This document shows, piece after piece, positions 48,601-56,443 of a stretch of 64,000 bases of DNA. The translations under genes were made by a program, and so were the position numbers. The stretch spans positions 124,001 to 188,000 of the forward strand of contig JACRPM010000006.1 of the NCBI GenBank assembly GCA_016223205.1. The letters run 5' to 3'. This DNA comes from Candidatus Saganbacteria bacterium. Its GTDB lineage: Bacteria; Margulisbacteria; WOR-1; XYC2-FULL-46-14; WPAF01. How positions within the stretch are numbered: the stretch's first letter is position 1; the number at the start of each line of letters is the position of its first letter. The notes beneath the pieces are model-generated. The model ran no database searches. It was not told the DNA's origin and saw only the letters and a list, made by a program, of their open reading frames with translations.

Positions 48601-49043
48601 CGGTTTTCATCATAATTTTTCTGACGGTCTGGCTGCAGGGTCAATTGCATTTGATCCTGCGGCCCGATCTGGTCTTGATCCTCACCGTGATCCTTTCGGT
48701 AAAGCTTAAGAAAGAAAAAGCCGTAACCTGGGCATTTTTATCCGGCTGGTCCATGGATGCGCTCTTCTCTTTTGGTTTCATTAATACTTTTTCCAAAACG
48801 GCGGCCGCCATGCTGGCCGTCTTTCTCAAGAGATTTTTCATATGGCCGGAGATGCAGTTGGCAACTTTTCTCGTCTTGATATTGACCCCGGTCTCCAAGC
48901 TGATCGAAATGTTATTGCTGAAGGTCTTCTATACGCAAAACGTTCCCCTTTGGCCCATCCTGGGAGCTGCCGTGATCAACCTGATTTTGACCCCGTTCGT
49001 TTTTTACCTTCTGGACCATCTGATCAAGAGCGAAAATGAATAG
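48588..49043 (+). CDS. mreD: Rod-shape determining protein MreD
   Basis: A 151-residue membrane protein with about five helices that completes the MreBCD complex. Sequence conservation in the family is low; the call rests on hydrophobic layout, the RPDLVLILTVILS segment and position between mreC and the PBP2 gene. ATG 48588 overlaps mreC by 13 bases; GTG 48597, which overlaps the mreC stop by four bases, is an alternative start. It overlaps the next gene by eight bases. Confidence 0.9.
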   Translation: MPAVTVFIIIFLTVWLQGQLHLILRPDLVLILTVILSVKLKKEKAVTWAFLSGWSMDALFSFGFINTFSKTAAAMLAVFLKRFFIWPEMQLATFLVLILTPVSKLIEMLLLKVFYTQNVPLWPILGAAVINLILTPFVFYLLDHLIKSENE

Positions 49044-50865
49044 GACCCGCCTCTTCTTGTTCGGATTGGTCCTGCTTTTTGCTTTTTTAGGAAGCCGTCT
49101 CTTTTGGCTTCAGCTGATCGACCATTCATCTTATAAACAGCTGGCCGACGAAAATGCCGCCCGGATCATACCGATCCACGCTCCGCGGGGGATCATTTAC
49201 GACCGCCACGGCAAGGTGTTGCTCAAGAACCGGCCGGTCTTTTCGGTCTATGTGCTTCAGCACCTTCTACCGGAAGCAGGGGCCGAACGCGACCAAATAT
49301 TCGCCCGGCTGGCTGCCATACTAAAGATCTCCCCGGAAGACATTAAACAAGCCATTGCGGATAGAAAACTGCCGGCTTTCGAAGGGATCAAGATCGCCTC
49401 CGAAGTGTCCCCGGCGATTTTTTCACGCTTGTTGGAAGAAAACCTCCCGGGGGTGGAAGTAATCGTCACTCCCTTGCGGACTTATCCTTATAAGACCAAT
49501 CTGGTGCATGTGCTGGGGTACGTGGCGGAGATCGAGCCGGAAGAGCTCAAAGATCTGGCCGATCAGGGCTATCGCTTGGGCGATCTTTTAGGCAAGGATG
49601 GGGTAGAGAAGGTCTACGACCAATATCTTAGGGGGATCTCCGGCGGCAAAAAGATCGAAGTCAATGCCTTTGGCCGGCCGATCCGCATCAAAGAGATCAA
49701 AGAGCCGGTCCCGGGAAATAATCTTAAGTTGACCATCGACCTGGACCTCCAGTTGGCCGTTGAGGATGCTCTCAAAGGATATGAGGGAGCAGTGGTGGTC
49801 CTTGATCCCAAGACCGGCGAGATATTGGCATTGGCCTCGCATCCCGCCTACGATCCCAACCGCAGCTGGGAAGAGATCAGCCAGCACAATCACCCCTTTA
49901 TGAACCGCGCGCTTTCCGGTTATCCTCCCGGCTCGGCCTTTAAAGTGGTTACGCTTTCCGCCGCGCTCGAAGAAGGCAAAATCGATCTTTCCGAGGTGAT
50001 CAATTGTCCGGGATACTATCGGCTGGGGGTTCGAATTGCCAAATGCTGGCGGGAGGTTGGGCATGGCCGTCTCACTGTGATCGAAGGTCTGGTCTGGTCC
50101 TGCGACATTGTTTTTTATGAACTGGGTAAACGCCTGGGACCGGATCTCATCAAGAAATTTGCCGCCTTCTACGGACTGGGTGAGAAGAGCGGGGTGGACC
50201 TCACCCAGGAGAAGCGCGGTTTTATCCCTACCGCCGCCTGGAAAAAAGAGAGGTTCAAGGAAGATTGGTACGATGGGGATTCCATCAATATAGGCATCGG
50301 ACAGGGTTTTATTTCCGTCACTCCTCTGCAGATGGCCTCGCTTTACGCCACGCTAGGGAGCGGCAAGCGCTTTGCTCCTTTTGTTGTATCTCAAGTATTG
50401 GACAAAAAAGGCAAAGTATTATTTAGCAATCAGCCCCGCCTGGTGGGGGAAGCGCCGCTCAAACCGGCTAATCTGGCGCTGATCCGCCAGGCCCTGGCCG
50501 ATATTGTCCTGCGCGGGACCGGGGTTGCGGCTTATGTCCCGGGCTTGCCGGCAGCCGGCAAGACCGGTACGGCACAAAACCCGGGCTTGCCCCATGCCTG
50601 GTTCGCATCCTTCGCCCCCGCCGACGATCCCGAGATCGCGATCGCCGCGTTCGTGGTCCACGGGGAACACGGTGACCGCGCGCCGGCCTACGTGACCCGG
50701 GATATCTTAAAATGGTACAAGGAACACCGGCTGTCGCGCAAGATCGAAGAGGTAGAACGGCCGCCGCAATACATTCTCCATGGAAAGAACAAGGAATGGT
50801 ACCGGCCCTTGCCGGAGACCAAAAAAGAAGAGGTCGAGGAGATCATTATTGAAGATGAAGAATAA
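49036..50865 (+). CDS. mrdA: Penicillin-binding protein 2 (class B transpeptidase, elongation)
   Basis: A 609-residue class B PBP that crosslinks peptidoglycan during elongation. N-terminal membrane helix (about 5-22), pedestal domain (HAPRGIIYDRHGKVLLKNRP), and transpeptidase domain with SxxK (GSAFK), the SxN-equivalent motif in WSCDIVFY and KTGTAQ. The WSCD motif and the mreBCD context point to PBP2 rather than FtsI. The last 25 residues are acidic (KKEEVEEIIIEDEE). Overlap with mreD suggests coupled translation. An rodA/mrdB gene is not present here. Confidence 0.95.
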   Translation: MNRTRLFLFGLVLLFAFLGSRLFWLQLIDHSSYKQLADENAARIIPIHAPRGIIYDRHGKVLLKNRPVFSVYVLQHLLPEAGAERDQIFARLAAILKISPEDIKQAIADRKLPAFEGIKIASEVSPAIFSRLLEENLPGVEVIVTPLRTYPYKTNLVHVLGYVAEIEPEELKDLADQGYRLGDLLGKDGVEKVYDQYLRGISGGKKIEVNAFGRPIRIKEIKEPVPGNNLKLTIDLDLQLAVEDALKGYEGAVVVLDPKTGEILALASHPAYDPNRSWEEISQHNHPFMNRALSGYPPGSAFKVVTLSAALEEGKIDLSEVINCPGYYRLGVRIAKCWREVGHGRLTVIEGLVWSCDIVFYELGKRLGPDLIKKFAAFYGLGEKSGVDLTQEKRGFIPTAAWKKERFKEDWYDGDSINIGIGQGFISVTPLQMASLYATLGSGKRFAPFVVSQVLDKKGKVLFSNQPRLVGEAPLKPANLALIRQALADIVLRGTGVAAYVPGLPAAGKTGTAQNPGLPHAWFASFAPADDPEIAIAAFVVHGEHGDRAPAYVTRDILKWYKEHRLSRKIEEVERPPQYILHGKNKEWYRPLPETKKEEVEEIIIEDEE

Positions 50866-50868
50866 ATA

Positions 50869-50884
50869 TGGTAAAATGTATAAT
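50869..50884 (+). promoter_or_regulatory. Candidate promoter of the L25 gene
   Basis: Two overlapping -10 candidates directly after the PBP2 stop: TGGTAAAAT (50869-50877) and TATAAT (50879-50884). No -35 box is clear. Either would place the twin-hairpin repeat at 50889-50933 in the 5' leader of the ribosomal protein gene. Confidence 0.5.
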
Positions 50885-50888
50885 ACCA

Positions 50889-50933
50889 GCGGCTAAACGC
50901 CGCGGTTCCAAAACCGAGAGGTTTACTCTCGGT
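50889..50933. repeat. Twin-hairpin repeat with complementary loops, copy 3 (L25 leader)
   Basis: Hairpin 1: GCGGC, loop TAAAC, GCCGC (50889-50903). Hairpin 2: ACCGAGAG, loop GTTTA, CTCTCGGT (50913-50933). Both stems differ from the other copies by paired changes that keep base pairing, and the loops stay exactly complementary. It would be transcribed ahead of the ribosomal protein L25 gene, whose ribosome site (AGAGGA) lies about ten bases further on. Confidence 0.82.
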
Positions 50934-50955
50934 TCTAATAGAAAGAGGATCCCAA

Positions 50956-51696
50956 ATGCAGAAAAAAGTTGAATTACAGGCCAGCGAAAGAGCCGAGATA
51001 GGCAAGGGCTTGGCGAAGGTTCGAAGCCAGGGTTTTATACCTGCTGTGGTCTACGGTAAAGGGCTAAAACCATTATCGCTCTCCGTTTCGGGCAAAGAAT
51101 TCCATAAGGTGATCAGCGGGGCTGCGGGGTCTAACGTGATCATCACTCTTAAAGTATCCGGAGGGCAGAACCTTCCTGTTTTGACCCACGAGATCCAGCG
51201 CAATCCAATAACCGACGAACTTTTGCACATCGACTTCCATCAGATCAACATGGATGAGTTGATCAGGGCTAAGGTGCATGTGATCCTCAAGGGTGAGCCG
51301 GTGGGGGTCAAAGAAGATGCCGGCATTTTGGTCCATTCCCTGCGCGAACTCGAAGTTAAATGCTTGCCGGGCGACATTCCCGACCACTTCGAGGTCGATA
51401 TCAAGGGCCTGCGCATCAACGACGCAGTCCATGTTTCGGATATCAAACCTCCCAAGGGCGTGGAGTTCTTAACACCAGGCCAGGACGTCATAGTGACGGT
51501 TGCGCCTCCGGCCAAGGAAGAAGAAGTTGCGGCGGTAGCCGCTCCGGAAGCCGTTGCCGGCGCCCCAGTGCCTGAAGGGGGCGTTCCAGGCGCTACTGTT
51601 CCGGGAGCTGCGGCTGCCCCGGCCAAGGGCGGGGAAGCCCCGCCGAGCGGGGCCAAAGGCGCCCCTGAAAAAGCCCCTAAAGAAGCCAAAAAGTAA
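50956..51696 (+). CDS. rplY: 50S ribosomal protein L25, TL5/Ctc type
   Basis: A 246-residue L25 protein binding 5S rRNA. The N-terminal 5S-binding domain (residues 1-95; RAEIGKGLAKVRSQGFIPAVVYG, VLTHEIQRNPITDELLHIDFHQI) is followed by the TL5/Ctc beta-domain (about 96-185; CLPGDIPDHFEVDIKGLRIND) and a 60-residue Ala/Pro/Gly-rich low-complexity tail. Such tails are common in long L25 proteins. AGAGGA precedes the ATG. A hairpin repeat lies in the leader. Confidence 0.95.
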   Translation: MQKKVELQASERAEIGKGLAKVRSQGFIPAVVYGKGLKPLSLSVSGKEFHKVISGAAGSNVIITLKVSGGQNLPVLTHEIQRNPITDELLHIDFHQINMDELIRAKVHVILKGEPVGVKEDAGILVHSLRELEVKCLPGDIPDHFEVDIKGLRINDAVHVSDIKPPKGVEFLTPGQDVIVTVAPPAKEEEVAAVAAPEAVAGAPVPEGGVPGATVPGAAAAPAKGGEAPPSGAKGAPEKAPKEAKK

Positions 51697-51744
51697 CTGC
51701 AAGTGCTCGGCCACCAGGTCCGATAGTATATATGAGGTGAAGAA

Positions 51745-53007
51745 TTGGCTGGAGATCTGCAAACTTCCGCGGGGGGCATTCATCTTGGAAAACCCATCAT
51801 CTGGCCTACGGGCAAAGGTTCCGGCCAGCCGGTAGGTTCTCCCTCCACAACTGAATCTGCCGGCGGTATAAGAACTTCGGTCCCCACCCAGACCGCCCCG
51901 GCCGCGCCGACCCGTGCGCCGGCTCCCACTACTCCTGAATCTGCGCCCGCCGCACCCGCACGCCCAGCTCCCAATGTGGCCCGGCCGCTCACCATCGAGG
52001 ATATCCGGGCGCATCTTTTACAGATCCAGATACCCGATTCCGATTTTAACGTAAAACTGGCTTCCTTGATGCTTAAGGACGGCATGGAGGTTTCTCGCGG
52101 TAATTTACTAAAGTTGCTGTCCATGCTCGAGGGCGCCGACAAGGGCTTGAACACCCAGGAAGCCGCGATACTTTTGGCCATGAAGGGGATCGACTCCCCC
52201 AAGGCCCTGCAGATCTTAAGCCAGTTCTTTGCGGACAATCCGCAGATGGCCGCACAGATGGCCGCCCTGCAGGAGGGCCTGGCCGGATTAAACAGCGCGC
52301 TCGGGGCTTCTCAAGGATTGCTTAACCCGCAGCTGCTCTCACAGCTTACGGCGTTGATCTCCCAATTCGATGAATCCCTAAGATCGCTCAACGACAAATA
52401 TCCCGAAGGCCTGACCTCGACTGTGCGCGGGCTCAAAGCCCTGCTCGAAGGAGCCCAACAGCAGGCCGCGGTCGCCGACTCCGCCGAGGCCAGCGTTTTG
52501 CAGGCCAAATTGAGCCAGGCCACCAGCCAGCTGAACAGCGTGATCAATAACCTTATCGCCCAGGGTATCCTTTCGCAAAAATCACGGGAAGAAGTAAATT
52601 ACCTTTATCAGCAGGTGCCCAATGCCGCGGCCAAAGCGGCGGGCAATGTGGAGATCGTGGTAAAACGCGAGGGCAGCGGGCAGGAATCGACTATCGACCA
52701 GGATAACACCCAGGTAGTGCTTTCGCTCCAGACCATGAACCTGGGCAAGATGGTCTGCAGCATTTACGTTAAGGGCAAAAGGGTTTACGTGATCTTTGTC
52801 TTCAATACCAAAGATTACGGGGACGAAGCCCGCGAGATCATCGCGCGGGAGTTCGCCAACTTGCAAAAGAAACTGGCGGAGAAGGATTTTGTGGTATCGG
52901 GTTATCAGGTAAAGGTCGATCCCGCCATGTGCGCGGTGCGGCCTTATCTCATTCCCCTGTTCCCGGGGTTGGGCGCTCAACTTAAAAAAATAGACCTGGA
53001 GGCCTAA
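51745..53007 (+). CDS. FliK-like flagellar hook-length control protein (TTG start)
   Basis: A 420-residue protein with a Pro/Ala/Thr-rich first 85 residues, a long helical middle, and a C-terminal domain of the Flg_hook/FliK type (LSLQTMNLGKMVCSIYVKGK, VYVIFVFNTKDYGDEAREII, about 320-400). FliK measures hook length and switches the export apparatus by touching FlhB. The next gene encodes an FlhB C-domain-like protein, the same pairing as Bacillus ylqG-ylqH, which supports the call. The TTG start has GAGGTGA upstream. It is less conserved than true FliK, so it could be a paralogue. Confidence 0.68.
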   Translation: MAGDLQTSAGGIHLGKPIIWPTGKGSGQPVGSPSTTESAGGIRTSVPTQTAPAAPTRAPAPTTPESAPAAPARPAPNVARPLTIEDIRAHLLQIQIPDSDFNVKLASLMLKDGMEVSRGNLLKLLSMLEGADKGLNTQEAAILLAMKGIDSPKALQILSQFFADNPQMAAQMAALQEGLAGLNSALGASQGLLNPQLLSQLTALISQFDESLRSLNDKYPEGLTSTVRGLKALLEGAQQQAAVADSAEASVLQAKLSQATSQLNSVINNLIAQGILSQKSREEVNYLYQQVPNAAAKAAGNVEIVVKREGSGQESTIDQDNTQVVLSLQTMNLGKMVCSIYVKGKRVYVIFVFNTKDYGDEAREIIAREFANLQKKLAEKDFVVSGYQVKVDPAMCAVRPYLIPLFPGLGAQLKKIDLEA

Positions 53008-53008
53008 T

Positions 53009-53332
53009 GTGGCTGAAGAAGAAAAAAAGAAATCGGCTATCGCCCTGCGCTACGACGTAGCGCGCGACCGGGCGCCCTTGATCTTGGCCACCGGCAGCGG
53101 CCCGGTGGCGGACGAGATACTGCGCGTGGCCGAAGACAACCAGATCCCCCTCTACGAAGACCCGGAATTGGCCGAACTTTTAAGCAAGCTGGAGATGGAG
53201 ACCGAAGTCCCCCCCGAACTTTACATGCTGGTGGCCGAAGTGCTCTTTTTTGTCTACCAGCTCGACCGCATGGCCGAGAAACGGGAACGCATTTTGTCCC
53301 GCATGCGCGAAGAAGAAGAGAAGAAAAAATAG
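53009..53332 (+). CDS. FlhB C-terminal-domain-like protein (FhlB/YlqH type, GTG start)
   Basis: A 107-residue cytoplasmic protein equivalent to the C-terminal part of FlhB after its self-cleavage site: ALRYDVARDRAPLILATGSG, ADEILRVAEDNQIPLYEDPE, then VPPELYMLVAEVLFFVYQLD. The membrane domain and the NPTH cleavage motif of full FlhB are absent. FhlB proteins can replace the FlhB C-domain in substrate switching. GTG start with GGAGG upstream, two bases after the FliK-like gene. It ends in a charged EEEEKKK tail next to a palindromic element. Confidence 0.85.
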   Translation: MAEEEKKKSAIALRYDVARDRAPLILATGSGPVADEILRVAEDNQIPLYEDPELAELLSKLEMETEVPPELYMLVAEVLFFVYQLDRMAEKRERILSRMREEEEKKK

Positions 53333-53480
53333 CCTCACCCCTTCCTTCGCCTTCGGCGAATTCCTTCCCCTCTCCATCAGAGATGGAGAGGGGTTCTCAA
53401 TAATAAGGAGACAAATCAACAATTAGTAATACCCCCTCTCTACGAAGTGGAGAGGGGGTGCCCGAAGGGCGGGGGTGAGG
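53333..53480. mobile_element. Short palindromic element, internally deleted derivative
   Basis: A 148-base unit from CCTCACC (53333) to GGTGAGG (53480). Its left end matches the left end of the DUF559 elements up to and just past the hairpin (CTCAATAATAAGGAG against CTCAATAAATGGAGG), its right end matches the other terminus, and about 20 bases remain between. This pattern fits an internal deletion that removed the nuclease gene. The stretch from 53481 to 53551 holds nothing recognisable. Confidence 0.75.
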
Positions 53481-53551
53481 CGCAAGTTTTCCACTCTCCC
53501 CGCCGATAACTAATTGGTCAATCTATTTCGTATTGCTTTCCGCCTGTGAAG

Positions 53552-53560
53552 TGATATAAT
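53552..53560 (+). promoter_or_regulatory. Extended -10 promoter of the flagellar basal-body operon
   Basis: TGATATAAT (53552-53560). Transcription would start near 53567, leaving about 19 bases with GGGAGA before the ATG at 53586. No sigma-28 (TAAA...GCCGATAA) promoter was seen, so this operon looks sigma-70 driven. Confidence 0.6.
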
Positions 53561-53585
53561 TTCTGGCACGGGAGAAAGCATGTAA

Positions 53586-54320
53586 ATGACCGACCCAATT
53601 TTAAAGATTGGTCAAGCGGGGCTGGAGACGACCGAAGAGAAAGTAAAAGCCCTGACCAATCGTATGGTCAATGCCGAGACCCCGGGATTCAAAGGCTCCG
53701 AAGTCGTGGTCCGCTCTTTTCCCCTGGAACTCGCCGCCGCCGAAAAACGCCTACAACCCGAAAAACCTCAAGTGGATGGGACCCAGATCAATTTCACCCG
53801 CGGCTCGCTCATCCGCACCGGCAATCCAACCGATCTAGCCCTGGGGGCGGATGGTTTCTTCACGGTCCTCTGTCCCTGGGGAGAGGGCTATACGCGCGAC
53901 GGCCGCTTTGAGGTGGATGCCCAGGGCAGGGTAGTAACGGTTGCCGGCAAATTTCCCTTGCTCGGGCAAAACGGCCCCATAGTGGTCACCCCCGGATCCG
54001 AGATCAGCATCAGCTCACAGGGAGAGGTTAAGACCGACCAATCGGTCTCCGACCGCATCCGCATAGTGAATTTTCAAAACCAGCAGGAGCTTGAGCAGGT
54101 GAACGGCTCGATCTTTAAGACCTCGGCCGCGCAGGCGGCGATCGTCGATGTGGAATCGCCCCGCCTGGTGCAGGGATATGTGGAAGCCAGCAACAGCAAC
54201 GTGGTGGACGAGACCATGAACCTGATCCTGCTCAATCGTATTTTCACGCTGGACACCAAGATCGTTTCCACTCGCGATGCCATGCTTTCCCGCGCCATTG
54301 AGATGGGCAAGACCCAATAA
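53586..54320 (+). CDS. flgF: Flagellar basal-body rod protein, FlgF-like
   Basis: A 244-residue rod protein of the FlgEFG family. N-terminal helix motif GLETTEEKVKALTNRMVNAE with TPGFKG, central beta-domain (GSLIRTGNPTDLALGADGFF, GYTRDGRFEVDAQGRVV), and the C-terminal helix VQGYVEASNSNVVDETMNLI. It precedes a clear FlgG, so FlgF is the likely identity. The N-terminus deviates from the usual LSANNLAN motif (LTNRMVNAETPGF). First gene of the flagellar operon. Confidence 0.85.
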   Translation: MTDPILKIGQAGLETTEEKVKALTNRMVNAETPGFKGSEVVVRSFPLELAAAEKRLQPEKPQVDGTQINFTRGSLIRTGNPTDLALGADGFFTVLCPWGEGYTRDGRFEVDAQGRVVTVAGKFPLLGQNGPIVVTPGSEISISSQGEVKTDQSVSDRIRIVNFQNQQELEQVNGSIFKTSAAQAAIVDVESPRLVQGYVEASNSNVVDETMNLILLNRIFTLDTKIVSTRDAMLSRAIEMGKTQ

Positions 54321-54332
54321 GGAGGGATAAAT

Positions 54333-55133
54333 ATGTTCCAACCATTGTACGTGGCGGCCACCGGGTTGAACGCCTTCCAAGACGATATCTTGAGCCTCAC
54401 CAATAACCTGGCCAACGCCCAGACCACGGGATTCAAAAAAAGCCGGTCCGAGATGGAAAGCTTGTTCTATATTCCCAAATCGTTCAAAGACGAGCTGGCC
54501 GGCGCCCTGCAGTCGCTCGATGAGGTCCCCGCTGTCTCTCCGGAATTCGGCACCGGCGTCCGCGTAGCGGCCACCCCCAAGGATTTTTCCCAGGGTTCGC
54601 TGCAATCGAGCAGCAATCCGCTGGACCTGGCCATCCAGGGCAGCGGATTTTTTAAGGTCAAAATGCCGGACGGCACCCTGGCTTATACCCGCGCCGGTAA
54701 TTTCCACGGCGATAACGAAGGCAACCTGGTGGACGCCAACGGCCATATCCTTTCCGACGGGATCGTTTTTCCAACTGGTGTCAGCAACGTCGTCATCCAG
54801 CAGGACGGCACGGTGCTGGTGACGGTAGGGAGCGATCTCACTTACACCTCGATCGGGCAGATCACTCTCGCCAAGTTCGGGAACCCGTCGGGGCTCAAGA
54901 GCCTGGGGCAGAATCTATTTGCCGAGACCGAAGCCTCGGGTTCGGCCATCGAGGGCAACGCCGCGGATGAGAACTTCGGGACGATCAATCAATATAACCT
55001 CGAGGCCAGCAATGTGGACGTCATCTCCGAGATGATGCGCATGGTGGTGATCCAGCGGGTGTTCGATACGCTCACCAAAGCGGTCAACAGCTACGAAGGC
55101 ATGCTGACCTCTCTCTCGCAGATGAAGAGCTGA
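54333..55133 (+). CDS. flgG: Flagellar distal rod protein FlgG
   Basis: A 266-residue distal-rod subunit. The N-terminus has ILSLTNNLANAQTTGFKKSR; the centre QGSLQSSSNPLDLAIQGSGF and YTRAGNFHGDNEGNLVDANG; the C-terminus NLEASNVDVISEMMRMVVIQ, all standard FlgG features. Length is typical (about 260). AAGGAGG lies eleven bases upstream of the ATG. Rod proteins are exported by the flagellar type III system without a cleaved signal. Confidence 0.95.
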   Translation: MFQPLYVAATGLNAFQDDILSLTNNLANAQTTGFKKSRSEMESLFYIPKSFKDELAGALQSLDEVPAVSPEFGTGVRVAATPKDFSQGSLQSSSNPLDLAIQGSGFFKVKMPDGTLAYTRAGNFHGDNEGNLVDANGHILSDGIVFPTGVSNVVIQQDGTVLVTVGSDLTYTSIGQITLAKFGNPSGLKSLGQNLFAETEASGSAIEGNAADENFGTINQYNLEASNVDVISEMMRMVVIQRVFDTLTKAVNSYEGMLTSLSQMKS

Positions 55134-55840
55134 TGAAATTAATCCGGTTATTACTGGCGGCAGTTATTATCTTTTCTCTGGGGGTCGGCGCCCTGGCTCA
55201 AACCACGGATAAGATCGCCGATGCGGTCCTCCGCTTTGCGGTGAGCAATCATCCCGAATGGAAGGGAGCGGAGCTAAAGGTGTCCCTGAACGGGGCGGAA
55301 TCGTTAAATCGCAAATATCCGGAACAAGAAATAAGTTTTACAGTTCCCGCGGATTTCAAGCTGACCCGGGTAACTCCCCGGATGACCTTGCCGATCGCGG
55401 TCATAAAAGATGGCGAGGAGATCGAGAGGGGGGCGGTTACCGCGCGGATCGAGGTTTTCCACGAGGTGGTAACGGCCGGCCGGAAGCTGTTAAAGAACCA
55501 AAGGCTTCAGCCCGAAGATATCATTATGCAAAAAATGGAAGTTTCTCTCTATCCCGATAAATATTTTGTTGATAAAAACCGGGTAATTGGTAAAATATCA
55601 ACAACGCTCGTTCCCCAGGGAGCGATGCTGCTCTCGTGGATGGTGAAGGCGCAACCGGTCGTCGCCCGGGGCGAGACGGTGCGCATCATCAACCGCTCGG
55701 AGGGATTATTGGTCGAAGCGCAGGGTGAGGCGCTTCAAGATGGACAGATCGGAGATTTGATCAAGGTGCGTCGCAAGAACGTTAAACAGAGCTTTGAGGC
55801 GCAGGTGATCGGGGCCGGCGCGGTTGAGGTAAAATATTAA
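55133..55840 (+). CDS. flgA: Flagellar P-ring assembly chaperone FlgA
   Basis: A 235-residue periplasmic chaperone needed for FlgI P-ring assembly. Signal peptide (about 1-22), a middle domain, and the C-terminal SAF domain (TAGRKLLKNQRLQPEDIIMQ, PQGAMLLSWMVKAQPVVARG, then GDLIKVRRKNVKQSFEAQVI). The stop-start overlap with flgG (TGATG) couples translation. The presence of FlgA, FlgH and FlgI implies an outer membrane. Confidence 0.9.
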   Translation: MKLIRLLLAAVIIFSLGVGALAQTTDKIADAVLRFAVSNHPEWKGAELKVSLNGAESLNRKYPEQEISFTVPADFKLTRVTPRMTLPIAVIKDGEEIERGAVTARIEVFHEVVTAGRKLLKNQRLQPEDIIMQKMEVSLYPDKYFVDKNRVIGKISTTLVPQGAMLLSWMVKAQPVVARGETVRIINRSEGLLVEAQGEALQDGQIGDLIKVRRKNVKQSFEAQVIGAGAVEVKY

Positions 55841-56443
55841 ATGAATAATTGGAAATTAATAATTGGGATTTCACTCGTCATGGCGGTTTCATCATTCGGA
55901 TTTTCCGTCAACGCCGATTCTCTATGGAAGAAATCTTCCTCTTCCCCTTACAGTCCCGAAAAATCCTTTAAAGTGGGCGACATCATCACTGTCCTCATCA
56001 ATGAGATCTCATCGGCCCAGCATAAGGCCGGCACCAAGACCGATATCAAGGACGACTTGGGCCTTAAGTTCACCCACAGCATAGACCGTTTGACCCCGCT
56101 CATCGGCACCAACAACACCGCGGCCGGCCAGTGGTCCAATAAATACGGGGGCAGCGGGGGCACCGAGCGCTCCTCCAACGTCACCGCCCGGGTGGCGGCG
56201 CTGGTGACAGAGGTAATGGATAACGGCAATATGCGGATCGAGGGCAAGCATAAGGTGAACGTCAACGACGAGAACCAGGAGATCGTGATCTCGGGCATCG
56301 TGCGCAGCAAAGATATCAGCGTCAACAACACCATTAATTCCTATCAGGTCGCTAACGCCGAAGTTGCGATCTCCGGCACCGGCGTGGTGCAAGAGGCGGA
56401 ATCACCAGGATGGCTAACCAGAATATTAAACTGGCTCTTTTAA
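55841..56443 (+). CDS. flgH: Flagellar L-ring protein FlgH, lacking the lipidation cysteine
   Basis: A 200-residue L-ring subunit. Core motifs FKVGDIITVLINE, the SSNVTARVAALVTEVMDNGN and EIVISGIVRSKDIS segments and NSYQVANAEV are intact. FlgH is usually a lipoprotein, but here the N-terminus is an ordinary signal peptide (probable cut after VNA) and the whole protein has no cysteine. The ring must therefore hold in the outer membrane without a lipid anchor. It overlaps flgI by 34 bases. Confidence 0.93.
   Translation: MNNWKLIIGISLVMAVSSFGFSVNADSLWKKSSSSPYSPEKSFKVGDIITVLINEISSAQHKAGTKTDIKDDLGLKFTHSIDRLTPLIGTNNTAAGQWSNKYGGSGGTERSSNVTARVAALVTEVMDNGNMRIEGKHKVNVNDENQEIVISGIVRSKDISVNNTINSYQVANAEVAISGTGVVQEAESPGWLTRILNWLF

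Noticed and set aside
54015..54746. 243-codon minus-strand frame across the FlgF-FlgG junction
   Set aside because: Shadow of two well-conserved rod-protein genes.
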